A stretch of DNA of 64,000 nt from Perkinsus olseni (taxonomy: Eukaryota; Perkinsozoa; Perkinsida; Perkinsidae): positions 1 to 64,000 of the forward strand of contig JABANP010000026.1 in the NCBI GenBank assembly GCA_013115135.1, written 5' to 3'. Positions 44,281-55,460 of the stretch are shown piece by piece (positions within the stretch are counted from its first letter, which is position 1; every line of letters starts with the position of its first letter). The position numbers were made by a program, and so were the translations under genes. The notes under the pieces were generated by a model. The model ran no database searches, was not told the DNA's origin, and saw nothing but the letters and a program-made list of their open reading frames with translations.

Positions 44281-46450
44281 CTAGCTGGGTCCTTCCCACC
44301 CTATCCGGGAATGGCCGGCATCAAATACGGTGTAAAACTTCTTCATGAAGGTGTCGCCGAACACCCAGGGAGATGCGTCATGGCCCATCTGAACCTGAAG
44401 ATCCCAACCCGAGCTGGAACCGCTGTGAGAGGCTATGAGGATATCCGATCGACTCCGTTAGGGTACGGAATAAGAGCCGAATATATCCTCGTACAATTCC
44501 ACGACGCAAACGCAGACTCTGAAGAGACCAGTCCGCTCGAAGGTGATATTCTGGCGGGCACCTCAAGGACACATTGTTGGCTTTGCAGACCAGGCCCTGT
44601 GAAGTAGTCGGTCGGCAATATCGGGAACTGCCTGTTGGCCACCAGGACCTAGGACCGAGGTAAGATACTCAGTGAGGGGCGAAAGGTTGAGTTCTCACGT
44701 TGATCCTTCTAGCGTACCGTCGGAGATGGCATGGGCATATCTGAAGCGCCTTTGCCCGTCGGAAGAGTACACGAGGATATCACCAGTAGATTGCTGGGCT
44801 TCAAGGCTGAGCACTGAGCGAGCTTTTCAGAGGGCAGTAACGCCGACAAAAACTTCACAAAGTCGGGCCGCGGCACCATCAGGTAAGACGTGCCAGTATC
44901 CAGTACCACCGTCTGAATGGTGCGCATCTTAGGTTGCCTCGTGGAGGAGGCCATAAGCTTCACTAGTGGACGTCACCTGCCTCTGCACAAGCAGCTGCCG
45001 TGGGAGCGTCTCGATATCGTCATTCGCTCCTTCGCTCTGACCATTCAACCCATCCTCCATCACAGCATCACCACCGGTGACGCCGTCGCTGGGCTTTTCT
45101 GCAGGACCTCGAGCCTCGATGGTGATCGACATGTCGAACCTACTCTTCCTGTCCGGTTCTTGCAGGACTTCTATAACGGTCTCCATAGCCCAGTACACAT
45201 GACCAACCAGAGGGGTCCACGTGAGAGTGTCCGGCCGGTACCTGCCGCCACCGCTTGGCTCCAACGGCATCCACCAGCAGGCACCGACATAGTCTCATCC
45301 AAGCCACCGAAGGTAACCGAGCTGCCCATAGTGGCCGCGGCAATCGGGTCTTCTGTGAGGGAGAAGGCCAAGACCTGAGATGTAGGACCTAGACCCCCTC
45401 AGTGACGCGAGGCCACTCACGGGGTCTGCCAGATGGCTGATGATATTCTCGAGCGCTGTGGTCCCCGTACTACTCAGCGCCGGAAAACCTAACCTGCCAC
45501 CGGCCATTTGCCAACGCTGATCACTGCAGGTTCCTTCCTACCCCATGACACCGTCGTACAAGCCACCTTCGAGATCCTCGCTAGCCTCAGACACTACCCT
45601 GACAAGGAAGGCTCAGCACGGTCGTCATTTTCGACAGTTGTTCCGGTAATCGTACAGATGCTGGTGCGGGATGCACAGTGGTTGGTTGCTTGACGGTGGC
45701 GACACCATATCGCTGCTAGGGTCATTCTTGACAGCGCCAAAACAGACCCGATCAGATCCTGACGGGACCAAGCCTTTGAGGAGCCCGTTGATCAGTATTA
45801 CCCATCCTGCCCTGCACAGAGCCAACGCCGTAGGTGAGTCGACGAACTCCGTCGCCATCCTGTGCTACGAACGTGCTAGAATTAGTAGGGTCAAACCTAG
45901 ACAAGTCCGTCTCCAAAGCTCCCGAATCGCAACTCCGCACCTTGAGCTCGGCACCCACATGTCGGCGCTCCCAGTATCGAAAATAACAGTAGCAGTTTGG
46001 GGAGGAGTTCCCAGTTGTATCGGGCCGAAGTATTGCGTATTTGCAACGTTAATGAGCGGCTCGAGCACATATGAGAGTCTCTTCGGATCTGCCAAGGGAC
46101 GTCTGCGAAGAGTCCACGACGCGGTGAATGCCGACCTTCCACTTGGGCAGCGTCAGTCACTACCGCCTTAGTTTCAATCACTCCAGCAACGGAATTGGCC
46201 TGCTCTGAGATCGCCTACAAACGCCATTATTTACAGGTAACCCGAGAAGCGTCCCTACAGCGTTCAAGTCCATCGTTTTCGGTTTTCTATATACCACCTG
46301 AATCACGCGAGCCTCACCTACGGCTGCCCAACGGAGCCCTACTTTGAATTCCGAGAGGGCGATCGATGTCTGTCCAGGGATCTCCATAGAGAGGTTCCCG
46401 TAGCAACGAGAGCCCGCATGAGAGACTTGTCTCGACAGCGGCACTTTCAC
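44281..46450 (-). CDS. Pepsin-type (A1) aspartic protease
   Basis: Secretory or lysosomal endopeptidase family with two catalytic Asp. Reading 5' to 3': a possible pro-region ([17 protein letters not shown], 46.3 kb), then [20 protein letters not shown] and [20 protein letters not shown] (about 45.96-46.05 kb), the first catalytic DTGS with the usual W-V-P-S. Next [20 protein letters not shown] and GGLDE (45.29-45.37 kb), the F-S-F-Y-L...GGxD signature. The second catalytic motif is [16 protein letters not shown] (44.89-44.92 kb). Across two more introns come [12 protein letters not shown] (44.61-44.65 kb) and [20 protein letters not shown] (44.30-44.37 kb), the family's C-terminal G-D-x-F-x-x-x-Y-x-x-F-D block. 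The stop is TAG 44281-44283. Start and signal peptide were not resolved; exons are short. Confidence 0.85.
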
Positions 46451-46758
46451 GGGACGCTGACAAACGGTTACCCGCTAGCCGCCATCATGCATACGGTACT
46501 TGTTCATCGCTCGCCTCAGGAGACCGCTGAGCAGCGGGCACATACGACGCGAACTTATTGTAGGATGACGAGCCACGCAGCTCATCAGAAGAGCCTAGGC
46601 CTAGCACGCAAACGAAATGGCCTACCCTCATGAGAATGCCATATAGAAAACAAGGGGCCAATCCTAGGACCAGGATTGACTAACACTGGGCACAACACCT
46701 TCGCTCAAGTCCCGAAGAAACTCTACTCGGAGTAGCATCCCTCAAGGCCTCCATTCCC
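46451..46758. other. Spacer between aspartic protease and eL30
   Basis: About 300 bp on the shared minus strand. The upstream exon(s) of the protease, including any signal peptide, may lie here, but none was recognised with certainty. Confidence 0.3.
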
Positions 46759-47217
46759 TTACTCAAGAGCGGTGAGGATATCAGAGTCACCAGCATCAAG
46801 GATGGCCATGCAGGAGACGCGGTAGAACCTGCGGCAGGCGGTACCGAGGGCGTTGTTGTCACCGACGTAGTGGTGGACACCGGTCTTGGAGAGCATGGCG
46901 TAGTACTCAATCTCGGAGCGACGGAGAGCAGGGCAGTTGCTCGACACCAAAACGAGCTTAGCGCTACCGGAGCGGATGGCCTGCAAGATTCCGAATGATA
47001 CGTAGGAGCGCTGTGGTGGTGTGGTAGTAGTACCTTCATGGTGGACCTCCAGCCAATGGTGTACTTGCCGGACTTGAGAACAAGCTGCAAGCCAGCGTTA
47101 ACGGACTCATGAGCCTTAGTCTGAAAGAGGAGAGAACGATGAGTCAACTTTAAATGGGATAACATCCACCCAGACAGTTGATGGAGCTGCTGAACATACC
47201 TGCTTCTTGGACACCAT
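46759..47217 (-). CDS. RPL30: Cytosolic 60S ribosomal protein eL30
   Basis: Complete gene with exact exons: 47200-47217 (MVSKKQ), 47034-47120 ([20 protein letters not shown] then TIGWRSTMK) and 46759-46980 ([69 protein letters not shown] and TAA). Introns of 79 and 53 nt have GTATGT/GTACTA donors and CAG acceptors, both in phase 0. The product of 108 residues has the normal length and all conserved blocks of eL30, which packs on 25S rRNA in the large subunit. The 6-codon first exon, interrupted right after the start, is common in ribosomal protein genes of intron-rich protists. Confidence 0.97.
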
Positions 47218-48116
47218 TATTGAGATGCTTCTGGGGTGCTTCCTGAAAGAGAGCACGGCAATAAGTCATCTTATAACAGCGTCATCCACAGGTTGTGGCA
47301 ACAACAACAACGGTGATGAGGAGTCAGCCATTCGTAGCGACGTATTATTACCCGCAAGGTTTCTTGAGGAGGATTGGGAGAGGTGGGCTCGCGCGAGATC
47401 AACGCAGGGCTATCGATCGCTCGATCGATCCACAGAAATGGACTTTGGAAAACTTACGTCATCTTGCTCTCTTGCATTTCTTCAACGAAATGTTTCCCTT
47501 TGCGCATCTTTGCCCGTGCCTCCTCGTAGAGGCCCCTCCTCCTGCTCTCCCTAGAGCTCGAGGGTCAGCTCAAGATACGTCAACTTCCTCCCATCGTGCC
47601 GCTCCCGACTCCTGTGAACTCAGCAATGCCGAGTGAGCGAACGAGACTGCACTTGCCTCGTGTCTCTCACGCTCCTTGTCTCTCGAGGCTAGATGCCAAC
47701 TTAACGGCCCTAGGCGACTCCCATCGTGACTCGGCCACGCTAGGTGGCCCTGTTTCGCTGCTCTCTCCAGTTCTCCGGCTGTGCGTTGCGTAGCGCTTCC
47801 ACGGAGCTGCACAGTCGAAAACCGTCGTTGAGACGTGCGGGCGATTCTTGTGACGGTCGAGCAACATGTCTTAGTCATTCACGAGCTGCGATACCGTAAC
47901 TCGAGATCTTCTCAGGTATCCTTCCGAAGTTGGGCTATCGTCTGGAATTGACGCAACCGTCGAGGCTGCGCAGGTTGGGAGTCGCACCAAAGGGCCAAGG
48001 TGACTTCAATCGGGCGCTGACTTACGCGAGTAAGACTTTTTAGTAGCGTCTTCGACTGGGGGCAAGAACTGTCACTGGGGAATGCAGTAGTTGGTAAGCC
48101 GGCTGGAGAGTCGACC
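47218..48116. promoter_or_regulatory. Divergent upstream region of eL30
   Basis: About 900 bp between the eL30 start (-) and the next plus-strand start, likely containing both promoters. A plus-strand frame at 47295-47636 is open for 113 codons but starts with repetitive Thr codons and has no recognisable domain. No TATA or other element was called. Confidence 0.3.
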
Positions 48117-48476
48117 ATGACGGAGGCGGAGGACGCGACGGCCGCTGCTACTGCATGCTCGAGCCCTTGTCGTGCTAGCCACACGAGCAGTGACAACATC
48201 GAGGGCGACTGCGATGCACACTTCGGTTTCTTCGCGAGCCTTGCGCAGCAACCGGAGTTGGAAGAAGTTGACGATGGAGTGGTAGAAGAAGAGAGTTTGA
48301 TAGAGTATGCGGACCAGCATGGTGACCCTGAGAAGGCTGATGTGCATGTTGGCATCTTTTCTGCCGGGGCTACTTCGTTTGGATATCATCAAGCTCGGCT
48401 CATGCAAACTCGGCTGGCTGGCATCATTATGAAGGAGCCTTCTAAGCCGTCCTGGGAGACTCTACTAGAATGATTG
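48117..48476 (+). CDS. Small acidic protein (unrecognised)
   Basis: A single-exon frame with ATG 48117 (MTEAEDATAAATACSSP), 118 codons. It is acidic in the middle (ELEEVDDGVVEEESLIEY) and ends in a more ordered part (FSAGATSFGYHQARLMQT, IIMKEPSKPSWETLLE) closed by TGA. The codon pattern and amino-acid order look real, and the opposite-strand frames are Ser/Arg-rich shadows. No family recognised. Confidence 0.55.
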
Positions 48477-48652
48477 AACGGAAATGCAGGTAAATGTTTG
48501 TCTGGGTTATAATTCGAGATGGATGCTGCCATGACTGACTTCGAAGATACTCATTTCACAGTGTCCTACGAGCTGAGTTGATTGTCGTGGCTCCGTCGGG
48601 TGGAGGGTATTTTCGGCTTCCTCGTGTTCAGTAGGCAATCCATTCCCCGGAT

Positions 48653-49099
48653 ATGGCTAGTCTGTCGTGGCTCGTGAGAGTAACGATATTTTTGTGCGTT
48701 ATTTCCTGCGCATCCGGTTGGATCGGAACAGTAGCGAGTATCAGCCATGTGCCGGACGTACCCGAGATGGTGGCGAAGGCTCCTCCTATTCTGCCCCTTT
48801 CACATCTGCTCGAGTCTGAGCGTGTGTCCGCCGCTTCTGCCGGGCCCCTAGAAGCCTCTGCTGCTGCAAGTCCGCAGAGCGGTATCCAGATGGCCAGCCC
48901 AACGGCTCTTTTTGTAATTGCTATTGTGGCGGCTTATTGCAGCGACCTGTTCTTCGGAGAGAACTCGACATCTTCTTCAACCGCCGGAAGTAGTTCGGTT
49001 ATGCCCCCCTCTGACGCGGAGTCCCTTCCCCGTGCCTACGTTCGGCCGTCGTATGATGGTGGCTCTAATGTCGCAGCGTCTATCGTCATACCTGCTTAA
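48653..49099 (+). CDS. Secreted or type I membrane protein (unrecognised)
   Basis: A single exon of 148 codons. The N-terminus has a clear signal peptide: MASLSWLVRVTIFLCVISC followed by an Ala-Ser-Gly cleavage context. The mature part is Ser/Ala/Pro-rich, with a second hydrophobic segment (SPTALFVIAIVAAYCSDLFF) about residues 83-102 able to span a membrane, and a Ser/Thr-rich tail that could be O-glycosylated. It stops with TAA at 49099. No homologue known to me; such low-complexity surface proteins are common in parasitic protists. Confidence 0.6.
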   Translation: MASLSWLVRVTIFLCVISCASGWIGTVASISHVPDVPEMVAKAPPILPLSHLLESERVSAASAGPLEASAAASPQSGIQMASPTALFVIAIVAAYCSDLFFGENSTSSSTAGSSSVMPPSDAESLPRAYVRPSYDGGSNVAASIVIPA

Positions 49100-50586
49100 C
49101 CACAGCAACTCAGCTACTACTGCGGCAAGAAGTTCTTCAATAAGTACACTAAGTAACATTTATCCTGCAATAGAAGCTGCTAATGAACCATCACAGGCAA
49201 TAACAACAACAGTCGCTCAGTGTCATCGTGGTCGTCATCAATTTCACTGTGTCTACCATCAACTGCGTGATCACTATACCACTTCAAGCTACTTCTCGAG
49301 GTCGTCCATCGACCTTATCCTGTCTTCCACTGATGATGACCGTCATGATCTACCCCTCTATGATGATGATGAGCCAGTGAGCTCATTTCAACTGATGCTG
49401 TCCTCCTGTTTACCATTTAAGTGTTCCGCTATGATGCTACTTCGTCTAGGGTTTGTATAAGACGGTCTTCACATGCACGACGAGTTCATAGAGTCCATTG
49501 CTGTGGTGGTGAACTACTACCTCTTTATTAAAGTCAACGATGTTGTGCATTGTTGTTCATTTGCTGAACTTCGTCTTCATCACCAATTCGCAGCATTCGA
49601 AAGTAGTCTCATCGTTAGTCACATGATTTTCGTCGCTCGTCTCCAAGGTGCGTTTCCCTGTCATCATGATCATCATCAGGAATATTTCCGGATTACGGTT
49701 TTCTTATAGTACAGGCTGATGAGGTTAAGCAACCACACAGTCTGATTTCGTTACCCTGGATGGCAGGTCTTCCAGGTTTGGCTTTGAAAAGCAGTTGCAG
49801 TATCACTACTCGGCCATACTTGCTGCTATAACTCTGTCATTTTAATAGCTCATCAAGCGTGGTGGTTGTGGTAGTAGTAGTAGTAGCCTCGATTTGTGAT
49901 AAGCCCCAGGTGATGTTGCCGGCTTGTAATGAAAGTAGTAGTAATATTGATACGCTGTTGTTGCATCTAATAATAGAGTACATCATCGTCATAATCACTG
50001 ACCACGAGCGGAATGTCGGTCGTCTGTGATACATTGCAGCTGTACAGCCATTCCCCTGCTATATTTGTAGCATATATACTCCTATATTTCATATCGTATT
50101 GGGCTTTGTGTTTGTTTGAGTCAGCTGAGAGGGCCCATCACTTTAATGAGATAAATGCGTTGAGCAACAATAAGAACGTAGTGAACTACAACACGGACGT
50201 AATGAACAGCAACACGGACGTAATGAACCACTTGAACGTAATGAACCACTTGAACGTAATGAACCACTTGAACGTAATGGCGAGCAACACGAACGTGATG
50301 GACCACACGAAAGTAATGAACAACGCTAGCAGGACTGATTGTTCGACCAAGTCTACACCCTTCACTGGAAGCCTCTCGGCAGGCATGATCGAGAGTCCGC
50401 GCTGTTAAGTACGTTGGTAGAGACTATATTCGAGAGTCTCATCGTTGGTCACATTATTGTCTTCCGTTCCCAAGCTTTTCTTCATCATCGATAGCCCCCG
50501 CTTCACCTTAACTTAAGTCACCTCGGGCGTTCCCTCACTCAACGCACTCAACACTATGCGAACCCGGGGCAGTCGCGATGAATCAG
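49100..50586. other. Intergenic region with short repeats
   Basis: No supported gene. It holds trinucleotide-rich DNA (GAT/ATC runs near 49.33-49.38 and 49.66-49.68 kb, and TAG/GTA runs at 49.87-49.94 kb), the 18-nt tandem array described separately, and two diverged copies of a block beginning AGTCTCATCGTT (49609 and 50434). Confidence 0.5.
50175..50325. repeat. 18-nt tandem repeat array with degenerate flanks
   Basis: Three perfect units of CACTTGAACGTAATGAAC lie at about 50229-50280, flanked by diverged units of 18-21 nt (AACACGGACGTAATGAAC and similar). The plus frame reads MNHLNV repeats within an open frame 50013-50408 that starts with a hydrophobic segment. The minus frame also stays open (VVHYVQ repeats). 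Because period 18 keeps all frames open, coding is not shown. Confidence 0.75.
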
Positions 50587-53422
50587 TCAATGGTCATCCA
50601 CATAATCGAGGAGCCCTCTGAAAAGTCTATCGGTGCTGTCCTCCTGTCCATTAGCTTGGATATCGTAAGCTGGCTCCGCGGAAACGACAGACCCCGCAGG
50701 AGGGGCGCCAGTAGGGGAATCCCGTCTATCTGAATGTAGCGTAGTAGCATCCGAAAGTGAACGTCGTTCTTGAAAACCCGTGCTCACGATGCTCAGAACC
50801 TCCTTGCTGCTCCGCAGGACTTGTGTTCTCGCCGGCAGTGATGTGCTGGACACCCGGCATTGAGTCAGGGTCATCCCTAAGTCATGGTTGACCCTGTGGA
50901 CAGAGTGAGTTTGTGGTCACCTTGGCGTTGCCACGTAGATCACGTCAACGCGTTGCGTGTCACTCGGAGCTGCCTTTCCAGGACCAAGAGGACGTCGAGA
51001 GAGGACTGACGATGAAAGCCAATCAGAGGCGACCATCGAGGTGGACACACTCCATACGATAGTCTAGAGAAAGGACGGCAGCTCGTTGAGTCGTGATCGA
51101 CGTACCCGTGCTGTCTTCGTCGGCTCGTTCCATTCCCTCGGTCTCTCTTTCTCGCTGCGCTCTTTCTTCAGCTACCCACTCCGCGAGGTCGTCCTCTCTT
51201 GCCTTCAGAAGCCTCCTTCCCAGTACGCTGCCTGTGGCTGGTTTATACGGACCGTGGTCGGGACTTGAGTCGGCTTGACATCACTACCATCAAGTCCGGC
51301 AGCAAGTCCTCGATCGACACGGCTGTGGGATGGCTGCCGCCATGGACGGGACAACAGTTGTGCAACTCTCACTTTTTCCTCTGCCTTCACGCCGCACGAT
51401 CTCGCCGTCTCTTCAGCCTGTCTGCTCAGGGAGGCGGAGTCGACGACAAGTAGAGGAAATCTCCAGACCGCATTTCACCTAGATATCTGCAATGGCTTGA
51501 GGTGGCCGCTATGGGCTGCCTCCCTCTCTCGTCGGTCCTGCCTCGTGGCCATGCCCTTCAGGTTGGTAATTAGGCGACCTTTGAATAACGTCCCATGCTG
51601 CGCTCCTTCGTTTGAGCTCACTCTCCAGGGAGGCCTGCATCTCCTGTGCAACTTCGGTCTCATCAGGGAGGGCTGGCGCGCCTCTATCAGTAGTGCTAGA
51701 GAAAGCCCGATGGCCATCACAGCTGGCAACAAAACACTAGTATCGTTGGGAGCTCACACGGCGACTGTGAGTCGGGGAAAGATCGAGCTGCCGAACTAGA
51801 TGGCTCACCTTGAATGCTCATCATGTGAGGGTTCCCCTGGACCCGCCGACGTCTCAGTCCATACTGTATCATGTGTCGAGCTTACTGTTCTCCCTATGCC
51901 ACCCAGTGGAGGTGCACCCGCGGTGGTGTTCTCCGGATCGTGTGAGGTTTCACCAACGCCATTCACTTTCGAATCTCCGGTGGTGGCGTGGAACGGCCGT
52001 CGAGACGCGCTCTCAGTTTGGAGCCCTCCTGAGAGCTGCTGTGGGGTTATCTTCTGAGTGGCTGCTGGTGGACGCTCGGTAATGCGTCTCATGGGATGCG
52101 ACGCACTACGAGCTCCAGGCGGTCTACAGTCACCGATCCCTAGATGCGTTATTCAGCCTTAGTCTGAAACGCTCCGTCAGCTATCATGTAACTTTCGTGA
52201 TGGGGGATCTCTATGTGGAGGCACTTTTTGGGTATGTACCACCGTGAGAAATACGAGTGCTTGGGTGGCGGCATGTCGCTTTGTTACGGACATGCTTGAG
52301 CTACAGGTCTTTTATCCATTGTTCCCAATACCGACTGCACGCAAGACAATCACCTTCAGTGCATGTTACCCAACATCTTTCTCTCATCAGTCACAACGGC
52401 AGTAACATATGCTAAATTACGATTAACAGGATTTGACTTATGCACACGAGCCACTGAAACTTCTGACCATGAGAAGGCTTCATCTCTTCCACGCACAGCA
52501 GATAGTCAACATCAATTGTCGCAGTAGTTACCAGTTTCATCATCATATTGACCAAGAGACAGCAGCCCCAACTCGTTCGCTGTCCTCGAACTTGCGAACG
52601 TCGGGCGCAATGTCGAACTGTAGCTCTGCCGAGTGGAATCATAAAGCAGCATAGAGCTGGGCGTCGCAAAGTGAGGAGCAAATTGATAGATTACGTCATC
52701 GCGGGTGTCTCTCCTAGGTAGGGATGCAGCGAAAGTTGGCGTCCGGTAGAAGTCGTGGTGGGCAGGATTCACACGACCTGACATTCCGAGACCGTCCTCC
52801 TCGAGCACTCTAGGCGTTGGAGCTCTGACGAGTATGTGTGGAGACGGGGCCAGTATGCTGGTTGCCCGGTTGAAGTGGTAAGGCGTCGTGAGCTCCATGT
52901 GCCGTTCCACTTTGAGCCCCCTGGTCTGGCTCATGGAAAGGATATCCTTCACGATTGACCTCCTCTGAAAGGCTGATGCTGATTCAAGTGAGGAAGTCGA
53001 CTGCGGAGGTCCGCTGCAACAGCTTGGTTCAGATCGCGGATGATGAGATCTGTTGTTAACCGTCTATTAAAAGCACTGGCCTGGTGCTTTGGGGGCTCGC
53101 TCGGGCCTTCTTCCATCGTCTTCGGTTGCGACAGAGCGGCGTTCGCGTCCTCATCAGCAGGTGTCTCTTCATAGCTGTCGTTCATGCGTTGTTGACCAGG
53201 TTCACTCACGGATACCGAACCGTAAGATACGCTCGAGCCGCCACTCGAAAATCTGTCTGCCTCGTACGCTGAGAAAAACCGAGCACTGCTGCGAAGCGCA
53301 TCATAAGTCATTTCAAGTAACGGCGTTAGCAGGGAACATTGAGACCCCCTTGAATCCAAGGCGATCCGGGAGAGTTCAGGTACGCACAGAATGAGTTCCT
53401 CGAGGAATCCAAACTCCCACAA
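50587..53422 (-). CDS. Multi-exon unrecognised low-complexity protein
   Basis: Successive coding-like minus-strand stretches: 53422-52949 (ELSRIALDSRGSQCSLLTPL, then Ser/Glu-rich, then LIIRDLNQAVAADLRSRLPH), 52952-52512 (MELTTPYHFNRATSILAP and a Ser/Thr/Arg-rich region), about 51810-52090, 51205-51390 (EEKVRVAQLLSRPW), a charged helix at 51040-51230 (LKAREDDLAEWVAEERAQ), and 50874-50587 ending STDRLFRGLLDYVDDH and TGA. They may form one gene or two. Intron joints are not all convincing. No domain recognised; composition suggests a disordered, possibly nuclear or cytoskeletal protein. The long plus-strand frame 51275-51799 is treated as a shadow. Confidence 0.42.
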
Positions 53423-53849
53423 GGCTAACCCACGATGTGGCCCATGTTGAGTAAATTCTGAAGGTTTCCGCCCACGCTACAGTTAGGTTCAGTTCTGTAT
53501 CGTCCTCTTTCCTCACTGTCTTCATCCTCGTCTTTATCCCTGTCGCTGGGACAGCAGTAGTTCCCCATTAATGAAGTAAGAACGTTTGCAATGGATTTTC
53601 AGGAGACTTGCGCTCTTCGTAGCGCGCGCCCGAAAATAGACTCAAGATCCGTTTGAAAGCTGTCGAGACGTTAGTCACTGCGGAACCATCGTACCAGCGG
53701 AAGAGGACCGAATTGAACTTCATGCAGCCCGAGCAAGGCTGTGTAACTCAGCATCACTTCCTTGATGCACGTATATCGTTGCTGATGGGCAAGATTCCGC
53801 AGACCCGTTGGTTGGCAGTATATGTTCCTTGGTGTTCCACGACGGCTCA
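53423..53849. other. Divergent spacer before the dioxygenase gene
   Basis: Lies between the minus-strand unknown gene and the plus-strand TauD gene. An upstream exon with the true start of the dioxygenase may be here. No motif recognised. Confidence 0.3.
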
Positions 53850-55460
53850 CAACCATGTCCGCCTCGTCCCCTCCCTTACACTGTAGAGCCTCTCACCACC
53901 ACCTTCGGTGGAGTCGTCAGTGATGGCTTCTCCGTCGAGGATGCGGCCAGTGCTGATGACGAGATCATCGAGAAGATCCGATCCGATGTCCACAAGTATC
54001 GGTTTCTTCTCTTTCGGAAGCAGAGGGATCTGAGTGGCGAGCGGCAGGTAAGACCCGGATGGGAAAGGGGGCTGATTCAGAAGGTCTCGTTAGCGCAGCC
54101 ATCACGCGGGGAACGTTATGATCTATCGGTGTCTCGTTTCGGGCTCTACGATCACAGAAGCATCCGAAGTTCGGATTCCGAACCCAGTTTGACGAAAACG
54201 AGCAATCATTGCATTCAGCCATGCGAATTTGGCGTTGATCATGATGATGAATACTGTTAAGAATGTCATGCTCTTCTGAGAAGACTTTTCTCTCGTGAAT
54301 CACGCCCCCTGATTAAATTAATCAGATTAATTAATTACAGCTCACGGGAGAAAGTCTCTGGGGTAGTCGCTGTAAGGTTGGTCAGTTCTGCAGTGTCTCA
54401 GGTGGCGTTCTCGCGTCGTTTGGGGTCTATAGAGTCCACTTTCTATAAGCACCCCAAGTCCCCGCACCCGGACATCTTTAGGGTGTCCAACGATGAGGGT
54501 GTCGGCTGTACGAGAGTGGGTCGGAGTGGCTGGCATGTGGATGGGACCTTCCTGTCTCGGTAGTGCTATCTTGCTTCCGGCTGTTTTGACGGAGGTGATT
54601 ACAGGCCCTTCCGGTATCAGACCATGTACTTCCCAAAGGCTAGTAGTACCGGCTTCACCGAACTGGTGCCCCTCAAGGAGCTGTTCCAGTCACAGAAACC
54701 GGAGCGCCGGGAACGCTGGGATAGGTAGTCGTGAGCGCTGATTCCGCAGCCCATGATCGCTGCTGTCAGGGCATGGTTCGTCAGTGATAGCGGTAGTGTC
54801 GTTCATCCTTTGGTCTGTGAGCATCCCACTACTGGCTACACTACGATGATCTTCCACTGTGGACGGGTAGGACCCTTGTTTTTTCACTATTGAATGCGTC
54901 ACGTTGTCTTCCCTCAGCCCTTCTGTGCTGGTTGGATCATGGACTACATCCCGGGTCAGCAGCCTCGGAGGGATGATATCCTACCACCATCTGTGATACA
55001 GGATGAGATCACCGAGGCCATCGATGAGGGGCGGTCACGCAATCTAGTGTAGTATACTGGAGGGGTCGAGGATTGTCGCTCGCTGTTGATAATGTAGTAT
55101 TCGGTTCGTCTGTTTGTTTTCCCCGTGGCGTGCTGATAATGAACGCTGTTGGAAAATAGAACAGAATTTCTGTCAGAATTTCCTGCTGACATCCGCTGTT
55201 TCCCATCATCTGCTGGGAGTCTTCGGTTGTGTGTTGTGGTGTGCCGGGCGGGATTTACGGTTCGAAGGTACACTATGAAGTGGGAGGAAGGCGACTTCGG
55301 CATCCTCGATAACCTGGCCTTGGCCCACTACGCTGTTCCCGGCACGCAGGACCCGGCTTCGAGAGTGGGGCTCAGAATACTACACCGTACCACCATCGAG
55401 GGTGATGCTGAGCCGCGGAAGAGTACGAGGCGCAGCAAGCGGCCGGCACCGTGTTCATGA
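53850..55460 (+). CDS. TauD/TfdA-family Fe(II)/2-oxoglutarate dioxygenase
   Basis: Six exons reconstruct a TauD-type fold. YTVEPLTTTFGGVVSDGFSV and DVHKYRFLLFRKQRDLSGER (53.88-54.05 kb) correspond to the N-terminal part. After a 366-nt intron, VAFSRRLGSIESTFYKHP, then IFRVSNDE and GRSGWHVDGTFLSR (54.41-54.56 kb) contain the iron-binding His-x-Asp (WHVD). Next FRYQTMYFPKASSTGFTELV (54.61 kb), MIAAVRAWFVSDSGSVVHP and TTGYTTMIFHCG (54.76-54.87 kb), AGWIMDYIPGQQPRRDD (54.93 kb), and YTMKWEEGDFGILDNLALAH with the distal His and LRILHRTTIEGD (55.27-55.41 kb), whose Arg/His fit 2-oxoglutarate binding. It ends in a basic tail and TGA 55458-55460. The substrate is unknown; taurine use cannot be claimed. 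The start is not fixed, since the ATG at 53855 is out of frame. Confidence 0.85.

Noticed and set aside
51275..51799. 174-codon plus-strand open frame
   Set aside because: Composition is Ser/Arg/Pro/Cys-rich shadow type; charged helical minus-strand exons overlap it.
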